This document shows, piece by piece, positions 8,983-21,112 of a stretch of 41,498 nucleotides of DNA. Source of the DNA: Bacillota bacterium (GTDB taxonomy: Bacteria; Bacillota; Sulfobacillia; RBS10-35; JAJYVN01); NCBI GenBank assembly GCA_021791815.1, contig JAJYVV010000013.1:1-41498 (forward strand), given 5' to 3'. A program made the translations under genes and the position numbers. Every line of letters starts with the position of its first letter. The first letter of the stretch is position 1. A model generated the notes under the pieces. It did no database searches. It was not told the origin of the DNA and saw nothing but the letters and a program-made list of their open reading frames with translations.

Positions 8983-9975
8983 GTGCGGCGGGCTCCGGCG
9001 CGCGGACGGCCTCCCGCCGATCGCGGGCGGGCGCACGGGATGGCGGGGGCCTTCGCGGCATTCGGCGCCTTCCTCGAAGTCTGGCGAGGGGTACTGCAGC
9101 GACGGGTCCACCAGGCGGCCGTGCGGATCGTCGCCGCGCCGGTGGGCGGCAGCTTCGGCCGGTGGCTCGCCCTGGCCGTGTTCGGATGGCGATCGGCTCC
9201 CGGCCTATGACGGTCGAGGCCGAAGCGTCCGTCCCCACGGAGCGGACGCGCCGCTGGGAGGGGTGGGTGACCGAGGGGTCCGCAGGCCGCTCGACGCGGC
9301 TTCGCTGTGCTTCCGGCGGTCCGAGGTGGAACCTGCCCTGGTTCGGGGACCGACGCAGGCGGTCCGGCTCGAGGGGACGCGGGGTGCTACCACACCATGG
9401 ACAAGGGCTGCCAGGGACGGCCCCGCGCGGCCCGACCGCCCGACGCCGGCCTGACGCGCGCCTGGCCGGGCCCTCGGACGGAGGCCCGCTTCCGGCGGGA
9501 TGCGCAGGCGTATCGCTGCGGCCGGCAACGGTCCCAATCCGCCGCGGTGCAGGGCGCGTGGCGGAACGCCGTGGACGGCAGGGGAGCCCAGGGCGCGTCG
9601 CGGGCGCCGGTCGACGCCCCGCGCGGGGACTGCGGAGCGAACAGGCCGCGGTGCGCAGGGGCCCCGTCGCGTTCGCACGCCACGTGATGGATGTTTCCCC
9701 CGCGATCGCACGTCCGTGCGGCGGCTCGCCGCAGCGCCCGCATGGGTGCGGGCATGCGGCGCACGACAGCGCAAGGCCCGCCGGCGGGTGGGTGAGGGGG
9801 CGTCCGTGTAGAACGCGCGGGGTGTCGTCCCATGCTTTGCGGGCCAGGAGCCCCGCCACGGGAACCCGCCCCACCCGCGGTGGGTGGGAGTCGGTCGACA
9901 GATAGCGGATGTGCGCGAGAGTGGCCTGTTGCTGCGCCGCTCCGTGGCGGGAGCGGCGGAGGCGAGGGCGTGAGT
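8983..9975. other. gene-free stretch of about 1 kb
   Basis: Roughly 990 nt with no supportable gene. Open frames run across it on both strands, but their translations are Arg/Pro/Ala/Gly-rich with no domain, and none has a good ribosome binding site. No repeats, tRNA-like folds or transposase relics were recognised. It is the longest silent region in the window. Confidence 0.4.
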
Positions 9976-10037
9976 GCCCCCGTCGAGGGGCACGACACGG
10001 GGAGGGGGCGGCGGGGCGGGCCCCCGGCCCGCCCCCG
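9976..10037 (-). terminator. two hairpins downstream of the CBM9 lipoprotein
   Basis: An imperfect GC hairpin (about 10009-10037, one bulge) starts a few bases past the lipoprotein stop. It is followed by a perfect 7-bp hairpin with a 6-nt loop (9976-9982 with 9989-9995). Together they make a plausible terminator for the minus-strand gene. No U-tract is present. Confidence 0.45.
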
Positions 10038-10041
10038 CGGC

Positions 10042-10863
10042 TCACTGGAGGGTGATGGTGCCCCAGTTCGCCGTATCCTGCCAGTCGTCGTTCTGGCCGC
10101 CCGCCCACTCCATCTGCGCCACGCGGTTGCCGCTGGCGTCGCCGATGTCGTAGGCGATCGTGAAGGCGTACTGCTGGCCCTTTGCCGGATGGGTTACGCC
10201 CAGGCTGTTCCACGGCACGATCAGCTCGCTGTAGTAGCCCTTGTTCTGCACGACCTGCTCAATCGGCGTATACGCCTTGGGGACGTTGCATGTGTCGCTC
10301 TGGGACATCTGGCCCTGGTAGGTCACCGTGACCTGGCAGTCCACGTTGTCGTAGGAGTTGCCCTTTGTATTATCCCCTGCGAAGTAGAACTCGACCGCGT
10401 CATCCTTGTGCATGGCTCCGGAGTTGGCGTCGTTCAGCGGCCACTCCTGGACCCACGCCAGGATATACAGGTTCTGCGCGTTCCAGGCGACCTTGAACTG
10501 GCCGGTGTCCCCCGAGGGCGCCTGCCGGACGGACGGGTTGTTCATGCCGGTATACGCGATGGATCCCCAGCAGGCGCCGCTGGGCTTGGCCACGCCGGCC
10601 GCCGGCTCCATCGCCACGGCCAGCGTGAAGCCGCTGGTCCCGGTCGCCCCCTTGGCGCAGCCGCTGCCGGAGCCCGCGGACGCCTGCCCCGTCGCGGCCG
10701 TGGAGGAACCGTGGGCGCTGCCGCCCGTGCCGGCCGCGGGGCTGGCGGCACCGCATCCCGCCAAGAGCGCGCCGCCGACGACGAGCGGGACGGCGACGCC
10801 CAGGGCCTTCCGAAACGGGGGCGGGGACAGGTGCGCCCGGACCCGCCGACTGCGATACCCCAT
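10042..10863 (-). CDS. lipoprotein with a family 9 carbohydrate-binding module
   Basis: A 273-aa surface lipoprotein. The signal peptide runs from the basic N-terminus MGYRSRRVRAH through VPLVVGGALLAGC, whose lipobox is LAGC. A Ser/Gly/Ala linker then reaches about residue 70. The rest is one beta-sandwich module resembling CBM9 and related sugar-binding domains: GQFKVAWNAQNLYILAWVQE, then DDAVEFYFAGDN, later YYSELIVPWNSLG, and AFTIAYDIGD followed by the closing WGTITL strand. CBM9 modules are best known from xylanases, where they bind reducing ends of sugar chains. Here no catalytic domain is attached, so the protein may hold polysaccharide at the cell surface. ATG at 10863 has GGAGGAGAG 8-9 nt upstream. 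The gene stands alone between two gene-free gaps. Confidence 0.85.
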   Translation of the reverse strand: MGYRSRRVRAHLSPPPFRKALGVAVPLVVGGALLAGCGAASPAAGTGGSAHGSSTAATGQASAGSGSGCAKGATGTSGFTLAVAMEPAAGVAKPSGACWGSIAYTGMNNPSVRQAPSGDTGQFKVAWNAQNLYILAWVQEWPLNDANSGAMHKDDAVEFYFAGDNTKGNSYDNVDCQVTVTYQGQMSQSDTCNVPKAYTPIEQVVQNKGYYSELIVPWNSLGVTHPAKGQQYAFTIAYDIGDASGNRVAQMEWAGGQNDDWQDTANWGTITLQ

Positions 10864-11715
10864 GTGCGCGATCTCTCCTCCGTGACCGTCCTCCGGGTCC
10901 GCGCGAGTCCATACGCCCCCTCGAGCGGACCTTCCTTGCCGGGGCATGCGGAAGTCGCTGACTGTCCACAAGTCGGCGGCTCACCTCCCGCCTCGGGTCG
11001 AGACGGCGGAGACCCACCGAACCAGGGAACGGCGGATGGCCCCCAGGACGCCCCAGACGGGCCCGGCTTGTCCGGTTGCTAGGTGCAGGCGAAGCCGCAA
11101 GGCATTGACGCCCAGGGTAGAATGGCCCATGGGCGCCGGGAGGGCGTGTCACGAGGCCTGGGAATCTCTGGGGAGGCCTGGAGCGAGCAGAAGCGAGGCG
11201 GGGGCGGGAGGCGCAGAGCGGCCAGGATCTCCTGGTGGGCCGTGCCGAGGGTCGTGCACGGCTGGGCTTCGCCGGCCGGGCCGCGGCGGGAGGATCCCCC
11301 GGTGGATCCGCCCGGGGTGCGGGCGTGACGCCACCCCGATGGTCGCCTCGGGCTCCGCCGAGAACGGCGGGCGCGGGACGCGCGCGGTGATCGGCGGCCG
11401 GCGGCGGGGCTCCCGCCCCCGCGCTTCGAGGAGGTCGAGCGGAGCCTTCGCCTCACCCTCCCGGGCCCGGGTGCGAACGGGGTTGACCCACCGGCAGCGG
11501 CGATTGCTGGAGCTGGCCGGTACGCGCGGCGAGATCGCCAGCGCCGGCGTGCGCCGCCATTCGGGGTGCGGCCATGACGGCCTCCAAGGTCGCCACCGGC
11601 AGGCTGCGCGTCGCGGGCAAGGGGCGCGCCGCTTTGCCACGCGCTCCCGCGACGGTTCATCGAGAAACGCACGCCGCGTCGCGGTCGAACTCGGCGGTGA
11701 GCCCGCGGCGCGCCT
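10864..11715. other. gene-free stretch
   Basis: About 850 nt upstream of the CBM9 lipoprotein. Its first hundred bases should carry the lipoprotein promoter, but no clear -35/-10 pair is visible. Open frames on both strands translate to Arg/Pro/Ala-rich sequence without domains. TAGAAT at 11118-11123 looks like a -10 box but lacks a -35 partner. Confidence 0.35.
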
Positions 11716-12264
11716 TCAGATCGTGGGGACGGGCGCAACGGCCTCGCGGCGCGCCACCGTCACCCGTTTGCGGCCGCCAGGAGGCTTCCTCGCGATGTGG
11801 AGGCACCACGTAAGGATCCAGACGGTGGACTCCGCACAAATGTAAACGGCAAACCAGGTGTGGTTGCCGGGAAACCAAGCCGGAAGCATCCAGCCGGCCG
11901 CTGGCACCAGCAGGAGGGCGCCGCCGCTGCACAGGCCCTGCAGCGCGAATCCCAGACGTTGGCCGCCCGGGCCCCGCACCGCCATGAGCGGGATGAACAG
12001 CCCGTAAACAAGACTGGAAAGCGCCATCCAGCCGAAGGCGAGCGGAGTGGCGCCCCACCAGGCGAGGGCCAGCAGGCCGCTGAGACCCCCCAGGGCGAGG
12101 GCCAGGAGCTTCGCATCCACGGTGGTGATCCTCTGCAGGCTTTCCATGAACCGCCTGCCGATGACCTGCACGTCATCGCCGAATTCGTCCAGGAAGCCCA
12201 ATCCCAGCGCTCCAATCCCCAGCATCGCGCGAACGACAGGCCGCCGTGGATCGCGGATGCCCAT
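11716..12264 (-). CDS. four-helix integral membrane protein of unknown function
   Basis: A 182-aa protein. After a cytoplasmic-like N-terminus (RDPRRPVVRAMLGIG, then DEFGDDVQVIGRRFMESLQ), four hydrophobic segments follow: LLALALGGLSGLLALAWW, GWMALSSLVYGLFIPLMAV, LGFALQGLCSGGALLLVPAAG and WFAVYICAESTVWILTWCL. A basic tail (RKPPGGRKRVTVARR) ends it, suggesting the C-terminus lies inside. I do not recognise the family; the layout resembles small DUF membrane proteins. ATG at 12264 is the most sensible start, because further upstream the frame is low-complexity. No strong ribosome binding site precedes it, so MLGIG downstream is an alternative. It is isolated and convergent with nothing nearby. 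Confidence 0.7.
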   Translation of the reverse strand: MGIRDPRRPVVRAMLGIGALGLGFLDEFGDDVQVIGRRFMESLQRITTVDAKLLALALGGLSGLLALAWWGATPLAFGWMALSSLVYGLFIPLMAVRGPGGQRLGFALQGLCSGGALLLVPAAGWMLPAWFPGNHTWFAVYICAESTVWILTWCLHIARKPPGGRKRVTVARREAVAPVPTI

Positions 12265-12571
12265 GGGTTGGCGGCCGCGGCGCCACGTCCTGCCGGCGTC
12301 GGGGACGGCCCCGTTTCCCGGCGTCGCCCGACCGGCATCGGCCGACCGGGTCGCCGGTGCGCCGACGCGGGCGATCTCCGGAGGATTCTGGTCGGGCCGC
12401 AGCGGCCTCCCGGCGACGGGCGTTCCCCACCCCGCCGGGCCCCGCCCTGCCCGGCAAGGGGGCCCCACCCGTCCCTCCCTGCACCGCGCTGCCCTCCATC
12501 ATGCGCTCCTCACGTCCGTCCGCCCCCATGGCGGCGTCCGCGCCGGGCGGGAGGGTCGAGCCACGCCGGCG

Positions 12572-12832
12572 TCCTGGTGGATTCTGCTCTGCCTCGAGGC
12601 GGTTGTCCTGTGGACCAGCGGCAACCTCGTCAAGCCGTTCGCGGTCCTGGTGCCGGTCGGCCCCGTCCTGGTCCGCGCCGAGGTGAGATTCGCCGCCCTT
12701 CACGGGATGTGGCTGTGGCCGGCGTGGGCGACCTTCGACCGCCTCCAGCTGCTGTCGGCCTTGGCCTTCGCCAGCGGGGTGGAGGCGGTCGTCCAGATGG
12801 CCAGGCGTGGCCGCGTGCGCGGGGAGACGCGG
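12572..12832 (+). other. membrane-protein-like frame without its own start or stop
   Basis: The plus-strand frame here reads SWWILLCLEAVVLWTSG, then FAVLVPVGPVLV, then LQLLSALAFASGVEAVV. These are three plausible membrane segments that look like real protein. The frame has no convincing start codon (GGGAGGG lies about 16 nt upstream, but only non-start codons follow). It has no stop before it joins the frame of the ABC transporter at 13112. It may be a small membrane protein whose ends were lost to indels, or a relic. Confidence 0.35.
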
Positions 12833-13111
12833 AAGCCGCTGCCGAGGACCGGCGCGCCGCCGCAAGACATGTCGGACCTGCTGCCGGACCTGGACCCATT
12901 CCGCGGTCCGACGGGCGTCGGCCCCAGCCGCCCCACGGCGCGGAGCGCTCGCCCCGACCGGGCGCGCACCCTCCTGACCGCGCGGTCCATGCGCCGGCGC
13001 CCCGGAAGGCGTGAAGTCCACGGGGCCTCGCCGCTACAGTGCTGTCGGAGCGGCGAGCGCCGGCTCCGGCCGGGGCCCCCCGCGAGCCCGCGACCCAGGG
13101 GAGGCCCCGAC

Positions 13112-14998
13112 ATGCCCGCATGGATCCGCCGCCTCGCTCGCCGCCCGTCCGCCCCCGCCCCCGCGGAGGAGCCCGACAAGACCCCGCCCCTCCGGGGCCT
13201 GGCCTTCGCGTTCCGCACCATCGCGGGCGTCTCGCCCGCCCTCCTCGGCGTCATGCTGGCGGGCCGATTCTTCGCGGCCCTCGTGCCCGCCGCGCAGTTG
13301 TGGGTGCAGCGCGACCTCCTCGACGACCTGGCGGCGGCCCTCCCCGGGGGCGCGGCCCTCGGCGGGCCCGGCGCCGGCCCCGGGGCCGCCGGCCTGCTGC
13401 CCCTCCTCGTCGGCCTCGTCGCGCTGAACGCCACGGCCTTCGCGCTGGGCGCCGCCAGCCGGGCGGCGGAAGGCCACCTCCGCGAGTGGGTCGGTCACGC
13501 GATCGCGCGCCGGCACCACGAGGTCGTGACGGGCGCCAACCTCGAGGAGTTCGAGCGGCCGCGCTTCTGGGACCGCGCCCAGCGCACCTGGAACGGGTCC
13601 GTCATCGTCGAGACCCTGGACGGGACCCTCGACTTCTTGGCCAGCATGGTCAACCTCGTCGCGACGGCGGGCGTGCTCCTGCGCGTGCGCTGGGAGATCG
13701 CGCCGATCGTGGTCCTTGGCGCCGTTCCCACGCTCTGGGCGAGCCTGGCCAACAACCGCGAGAACGTGGCCTTCTACCGCCGCACGCAGCCCCGCCAGCG
13801 GCGCGTGGCCATGCTCGCCAACCTCCTCACCGACGCGGCGGCCGCGCTGGAACTGCGCCTCTTCGATCTCGGCGTGTTCCTCCGCCTGCGCTGGCGCACG
13901 GAAGCGGAGGCGCAGCAGCGAGAACAGTTCGCCCTGCTGCGCTCCCAGCGCCCGCGCGGCGGGATCGCCGCGCTCTGGGGCCTGGCCGCGTTCGGCCTCG
14001 CCTTCGCCACCGTGGCCGCGGCCCTCGCGCACGGGCGCGCGGGCATCGGCGACGTGACGCTGGTGGTGGAGGCCATCCCGGCGGTGCAGGGCCTGATCGC
14101 CGGGATGCTCGGGGGCGCCGCGCACCTCTCCTACAGCGGCCAGTACGCGGCGGACACGTCGGCCTTCTTCGCCACCGCGCGCGCCGACGAGGGCGCCGGA
14201 AGGCGCCCCTTTCCCCGGCCCGTGCGCGAAGGGATCCGCTTCGAGGGCGTCTCGTTCACCTACCCGGAGACATCGGCCCCGGTGCTGCAGGAAGTCGACC
14301 TCTTCATCCCCGCCGGTCAGGCCCTGGCGGTGGTCGGGCGCAACGGCGCGGGCAAGACGACGCTGATCAAACTGCTCCTCGGCATCTACCGGCCCACGGC
14401 CGGCCGCATCACCGTCGACGGCGTGGACCTCTCCGCGTACGACCCGGACGACCTGCGCCGCAACCTCGCGGCCGTGTTCCAGGACTTCACCCGCTTCCAC
14501 GTCACCCTCCGCGAGAACGTGGCGTTCGGATTCCTGCCGAGCCTCGCGGACGACCGCGCGGTGCAGGACGTCCTCGAACGGGTGGGCCTCGGGGACCTGG
14601 CATCCGGGTTGGAGGGCGGGCTGGACACCATCCTGAGCAAGGCGTACGCGGACGGCGCCGAGCTCTCGGGCGGCCAGTGGCAGCGCATCGCCATCGCCCG
14701 GGCGTTGATCCGCCCGGCCCAGGTCGTTGTCCTCGACGAGCCCACGGCCGCGCTGGACCCTGTCGCGGAGGTGGAGGTGTTCCGCCACTTCCGCGCGCTG
14801 GCGACCGGGCGGACCACGCTGCTGATCTCGCACCGCCTGGGGGTGGCGCGGCTCGCCGAGCGGATCGCCGTGATCTCCGCCGGCCGGGTGCGCGAGCTCG
14901 GCAGCCACGCGGAGCTGATGGCCCAGGGCGGCGAGTATGCGGCGATGTTCCGCCTGCAGTCCCGCGCCTATGCGGCCGCGCCCGCCGGGGGGCGGTAG
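13112..14998 (+). CDS. ABC exporter half-transporter, first of a pair
   Basis: A 628-aa half-transporter: a basic N-terminus, a six-helix membrane domain (about residues 30-330), then an ATPase domain. Walker A is GRNGAGKTTLIK, the Q-loop lies in AVFQDF, the signature is LSGGQWQR, Walker B and catalytic Glu are VVVLDEP, the D-loop is AALDP, and the switch His is in LLISHRLG. All catalytic elements are intact. ATG at 13112 has AGGGGAGG 7-8 nt upstream. The second half-transporter starts 2 nt after this stop, so the two are almost certainly coupled and form a heterodimer. Family members export lipids, peptides or drugs. The cargo is unknown; neighbouring glycosidases do not prove a sugar role. 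A weak promoter candidate (TACAGT at 13035) lies upstream. Confidence 0.93.
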   Translation: MPAWIRRLARRPSAPAPAEEPDKTPPLRGLAFAFRTIAGVSPALLGVMLAGRFFAALVPAAQLWVQRDLLDDLAAALPGGAALGGPGAGPGAAGLLPLLVGLVALNATAFALGAASRAAEGHLREWVGHAIARRHHEVVTGANLEEFERPRFWDRAQRTWNGSVIVETLDGTLDFLASMVNLVATAGVLLRVRWEIAPIVVLGAVPTLWASLANNRENVAFYRRTQPRQRRVAMLANLLTDAAAALELRLFDLGVFLRLRWRTEAEAQQREQFALLRSQRPRGGIAALWGLAAFGLAFATVAAALAHGRAGIGDVTLVVEAIPAVQGLIAGMLGGAAHLSYSGQYAADTSAFFATARADEGAGRRPFPRPVREGIRFEGVSFTYPETSAPVLQEVDLFIPAGQALAVVGRNGAGKTTLIKLLLGIYRPTAGRITVDGVDLSAYDPDDLRRNLAAVFQDFTRFHVTLRENVAFGFLPSLADDRAVQDVLERVGLGDLASGLEGGLDTILSKAYADGAELSGGQWQRIAIARALIRPAQVVVLDEPTAALDPVAEVEVFRHFRALATGRTTLLISHRLGVARLAERIAVISAGRVRELGSHAELMAQGGEYAAMFRLQSRAYAAAPAGGR

Positions 14999-15000
14999 GG

Positions 15001-16914
15001 GTGGGGGGGTGGAGGGCCGGCGGATCCGCCGGCGAGGCTCGGGAGGGGCGCTCGCTGCACGCGGGCGCCTGGGGCCCCGTCCGGGCCCGGCTGCGGGCCG
15101 CGCTGGGCCGTGCGGCCACGATGGGCCGGGTGCTGCGGCTCCTGTGGCGGGTCGGGTCCAGGCCCATGGCGGCGCTCACCGCCCTGACGCTGGTGTCCTC
15201 GCTGCAGCCCTTCGGCGACGTGCTGCTCCTCAAGGGCCTGATCAACGCCTGCTGGCGTCTGCTGGCGGTGCGCGCGCATCCCTTCGCGCCGGTCCTCGGC
15301 TGGCTCGGCCTGCTGCTGGGGCTGCGCGCGGCGGGCAGCGTCCTCGGGGTCCTGCAGCCTTTGACCCAGACCGACCTCGCCAACCGCGTCGCGCTGGGGC
15401 TGGGGGAGGAGGTCCTCGGCAAGGCCCAGCGGGTGCCGGCTGAGCGCTTCGAGGAACCCGAGTTCCACAACGCCCTCTGGCGCGCGAACTACGGCGTCCA
15501 GACGAGCTTCGTGCAGGTCTTCACGACCGCCGTGGGCATGGTGGGTTCGGCGGTCACGCTGGTGAGCCTCGGCGGCCTCCTGGTCGCCATCCGCTGGGTC
15601 ATCCCGGCCCTGCTCCTGGCGACGATGGTGCCCAACCTGACGCTCACCGCCCGCCTGGACCGTCTGCTGTGGCGGCTCCGCTCCTGGTCCGCGCCCGAGT
15701 TCCGCCGCACCTGGTACCTCAACATGCTCTTCAACGACCGCCAGGCCGCCAAGGAACTGCGCCTGTTCGGGCTTGCGCCGCACCTGCTCCGCGAGTGGGG
15801 CGAGCGGGACGTGGCGCTCCGGCGGCGCATCCTGCGCGTCGAGGACCGGCTGCACGCGGCCGGGGTCCTGGGCACGGCGGTGGCCGCCGCGGGCTTCGGC
15901 GGGGCCTACTGGCTGCTGCTTTCCGCTGCCGTCGGCGGCCGGATCACGATCGGCGGCTTCGGATCGGCCGTCGCGGCGGTCCAGGGGGTGGGCCTCGCTT
16001 TCCAGGGCGTCCTCGGCGGATGGCGGGCCATCGGCGAGAGCCTGCTCTATGTCTCCGACGTGCAGGCCTTTCTGGACGCGCCGGACGAGCCGGAGCCGCC
16101 GGCCGGGGCGCCGCCGATGCCGGCCGTTCCGAGCGTGATCGAGACCGAGGGCCTGCGCTTCGCCTACCCGGGGGGCGGCCTGGTGCTGCGCGGGATCGAC
16201 CTCCGGGTGGCGCCCGGCGAGAAGATCGCCGTCGTGGGCGAGAACGGCGCGGGCAAATCGACGCTCGTCAAGTTGCTGCTCGGGCTGTATCGGCCGACGG
16301 GCGGCGGCGTGCGAGTCGCCGGGCGCGACCTGTGGAGCTACGCGCGCAGCTCGCGCCGGGCCGCGGCCACAGCGGTGTTCCAGCAGTACCAGCGCTATCC
16401 GCTCACCGCGCGCGAGAACGTGGGTGTCGGGCGGGTCGAGCGGCTCCGCGACGGGGGGGCGCTGGCCGTGGCGGCCCGGCTGGGCGGGGCGGCCTTTCTG
16501 GAGGACCTGCCGCGCGGGCTCGACACGCTGCTGCAGAAGGAGCTTGAAGGCGGGGTGGACCTCTCGGGCGGCCAGTGGCAGCGGGTGGCCACGGCCCGGG
16601 CGATCTTCCGGACTTTGGCGGCGGCCCCCGACGACGCGGGCGCCGCGCCCGGCGCATGGCTGCTGGCGTTGGACGAGCCGACGGCCGCCCTGGATCCCGT
16701 CGCGGAGGCCGAGGTGTTCGCGCGGTTCCAGGAGATGGCCGGGGGGCGGACGGCGATCATGGTCAGCCACCGCCTCGGATCGGCGCGGCTCGCCGACCGC
16801 ATCCTCGTGCTGGAGGGCGGGCGGATTGTCGAGGCGGGCAGCCACGCGGAGCTGCTCGCCCGGGGAGGGGTGTACGCGCGGATGTTCGCCATGCAGGCGG
16901 AGTGGTACGCGTAG
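15001..16914 (+). CDS. ABC exporter half-transporter, second of a pair
   Basis: A 637-aa partner of the preceding gene with the same architecture. The membrane domain spans about residues 45-340. The ATPase has Walker A GENGAGKSTLVK, Q-loop AVFQQYQ, signature LSGGQWQR, Walker B LLALDEP with catalytic Glu, and switch His in MVSHRLG. Both halves therefore look catalytically complete, unlike the many heterodimeric exporters with one degenerate site. A short insert (AAPDDAGAAPGAW) sits just before Walker B. GTG at 15001 is 2 nt past the upstream stop, favouring translational coupling. ATG at 15121 (MGRVLRLLW) is the alternative start and would remove a low-complexity 40-residue extension. A 165-nt gap separates it from the beta-galactosidase, so the exporter may or may not share that transcript. 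Confidence 0.92.
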   Translation: MGGWRAGGSAGEAREGRSLHAGAWGPVRARLRAALGRAATMGRVLRLLWRVGSRPMAALTALTLVSSLQPFGDVLLLKGLINACWRLLAVRAHPFAPVLGWLGLLLGLRAAGSVLGVLQPLTQTDLANRVALGLGEEVLGKAQRVPAERFEEPEFHNALWRANYGVQTSFVQVFTTAVGMVGSAVTLVSLGGLLVAIRWVIPALLLATMVPNLTLTARLDRLLWRLRSWSAPEFRRTWYLNMLFNDRQAAKELRLFGLAPHLLREWGERDVALRRRILRVEDRLHAAGVLGTAVAAAGFGGAYWLLLSAAVGGRITIGGFGSAVAAVQGVGLAFQGVLGGWRAIGESLLYVSDVQAFLDAPDEPEPPAGAPPMPAVPSVIETEGLRFAYPGGGLVLRGIDLRVAPGEKIAVVGENGAGKSTLVKLLLGLYRPTGGGVRVAGRDLWSYARSSRRAAATAVFQQYQRYPLTARENVGVGRVERLRDGGALAVAARLGGAAFLEDLPRGLDTLLQKELEGGVDLSGGQWQRVATARAIFRTLAAAPDDAGAAPGAWLLALDEPTAALDPVAEAEVFARFQEMAGGRTAIMVSHRLGSARLADRILVLEGGRIVEAGSHAELLARGGVYARMFAMQAEWYA

Positions 16915-20181
<3,267 letters not shown>

Positions 20182-20211
20182 GCAGGGCCCCGGCGGGAGC
20201 CGGAGCCCTGC
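20182..20211 (+). terminator. hairpin just after the beta-galactosidase stop
   Basis: Seven-base arms (20182-20188 and 20205-20211) enclose a second inner stem (CCGG at 20190-20193 and 20200-20203). It begins directly after the stop codon. It could attenuate transcription into the downstream genes. No U-tract follows. Confidence 0.4.
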
Positions 20212-20236
20212 CCGACCACACGGAGGCTGCGGTACG

Positions 20237-20449
20237 ATGGCGGCGGCGGGAGGAGGGGAAGCCTTGCCGGCCCGGCGGTGGCTCCGATACGGCGGCGGCG
20301 TTCTGCTGATCGTCCTCGGCGCGGTGTGGCTGCTCCAGGGGGTGGGGGTCCTGCCCGGAAGCTTCATGACCGGGCAGATCCTCTGGGCGGTCATCGGTGG
20401 CGCCTGCATCCTGCTCGGCGGCTCGCTCTTCCTGCCCGTCCGGCGGTGA
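20237..20449 (+). CDS. small two-helix membrane protein
   Basis: A 70-aa protein with a short basic N-terminus and two hydrophobic segments, GGGVLLIVLGAVWLLQGVGVL and ILWAVIGGACILLGGSLFL, joined by the loop PGSFMTGQ. The ending PVRR suggests both ends lie inside. Small proteins of this shape, with the GSFMTGQ loop, are common and uncharacterised in high-GC Gram-positive and Chloroflexota genomes. ATG at 20237 has GGAGG 9 nt upstream. It sits between the beta-galactosidase and the DUF1905 protein in the same direction. No function can be assigned. Confidence 0.75.
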   Translation: MAAAGGGEALPARRWLRYGGGVLLIVLGAVWLLQGVGVLPGSFMTGQILWAVIGGACILLGGSLFLPVRR

Positions 20450-20495
20450 CCGTTCCGGGCACGGTCGGCGCGCGCGCCCGCTGGGGGTGGGTCCC

Positions 20496-20945
20496 GTGGA
20501 GCGGTTCTCGGCTCGGGTGCGGGTCTCCGGGACGCGCGTGGTCGTGGACGTCCCGTTCCATCCCGGCGAACGCTGGGGGTTCCGGGACCGGTACCACGTC
20601 ACGGGCACGGTCGGCGGGCGCCCGTGGAGGGGTGCGCTCGAAAGCGACGGCCGCGTGTACTTCCTCCGCCTCGGGCCGGCCTGGCTTCGCGACAACGGGG
20701 TGGACGCGGGCGCCGAGGTCGAGGTCGAGCTGGCCCCGGAAGGCCCGCAGGTCGACACCGCCGGCGCGGACGTCGCCGCCGCGCTGCGCGCCGAGCCGGA
20801 GGCCATGGCCTTCTTCGAAGGCCTGCCGAGCTTCTACCGCCGGAACTACATGCGGTGGATCGACGAGGCCAAGCGCCCCGCCACCCGCGCGACCCGCATC
20901 GCCGAGATGGTGCGGCTCCTGCGGGAGGGCCGGCGGGAGCGGTGA
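20496..20945 (+). CDS. DUF1905/YdeI (OmdA)-type protein
   Basis: A 149-aa protein with two recognisable parts. Residues 1-85 form a DUF1905 barrel (SARVRVSGTRVVVDVPFHP, then VTGTVGGRPWRGAL and YFLRLGPAWLRDNGVDAG). Residues 95-149 form a YdeI/OmdA helical segment (PEAMAFFEGLPSFYRRNYMRWIDEAK, then TRATRIAEMVRLLREG). These two are commonly fused, in proteins annotated as bacteriocin-protection or of unknown role. GTG at 20496 has GGGGGTGG shortly upstream. In-frame sequence from 20397 overlaps the small membrane gene and looks non-coding, so it was left out. It is probably a general cytoplasmic protein rather than part of sugar breakdown. Confidence 0.82.
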   Translation: MERFSARVRVSGTRVVVDVPFHPGERWGFRDRYHVTGTVGGRPWRGALESDGRVYFLRLGPAWLRDNGVDAGAEVEVELAPEGPQVDTAGADVAAALRAEPEAMAFFEGLPSFYRRNYMRWIDEAKRPATRATRIAEMVRLLREGRRER

Positions 20946-21112
20946 CGGCGCCCGGGCCGGACGCCGTCCCGCCCAGAGCGCGGCGCGGGCCCGCTTGGGG
21001 GCGGGCTGGCCCGATGCCCCCGGCGCGGGGGCGCGGACCTCCGGCGCCGGCAGGAGGCCCGGGCGCCGTTGCGAAGGGGCCGCGCGGGCGCCGGCCGGCG
21101 CCCCGGAGGGGA

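Noticed and set aside
8983-10041. Transposase or restriction-enzyme relic next to the DNA methyltransferase
   Set aside because: All frames were read; no DDE, HNH, PD-(D/E)XK or terminal repeat could be recognised.
11101-11123. TTGACG and TAGAAT as a promoter near 11.1 kb
   Set aside because: The two boxes are only 7-8 nt apart, and no gene begins in the right place.
13112-16914. One inactive ATPase site in the ABC pair, as in BmrCD-like exporters
   Set aside because: Both halves keep Walker B Glu, signature and switch His, so degeneration is not supported.
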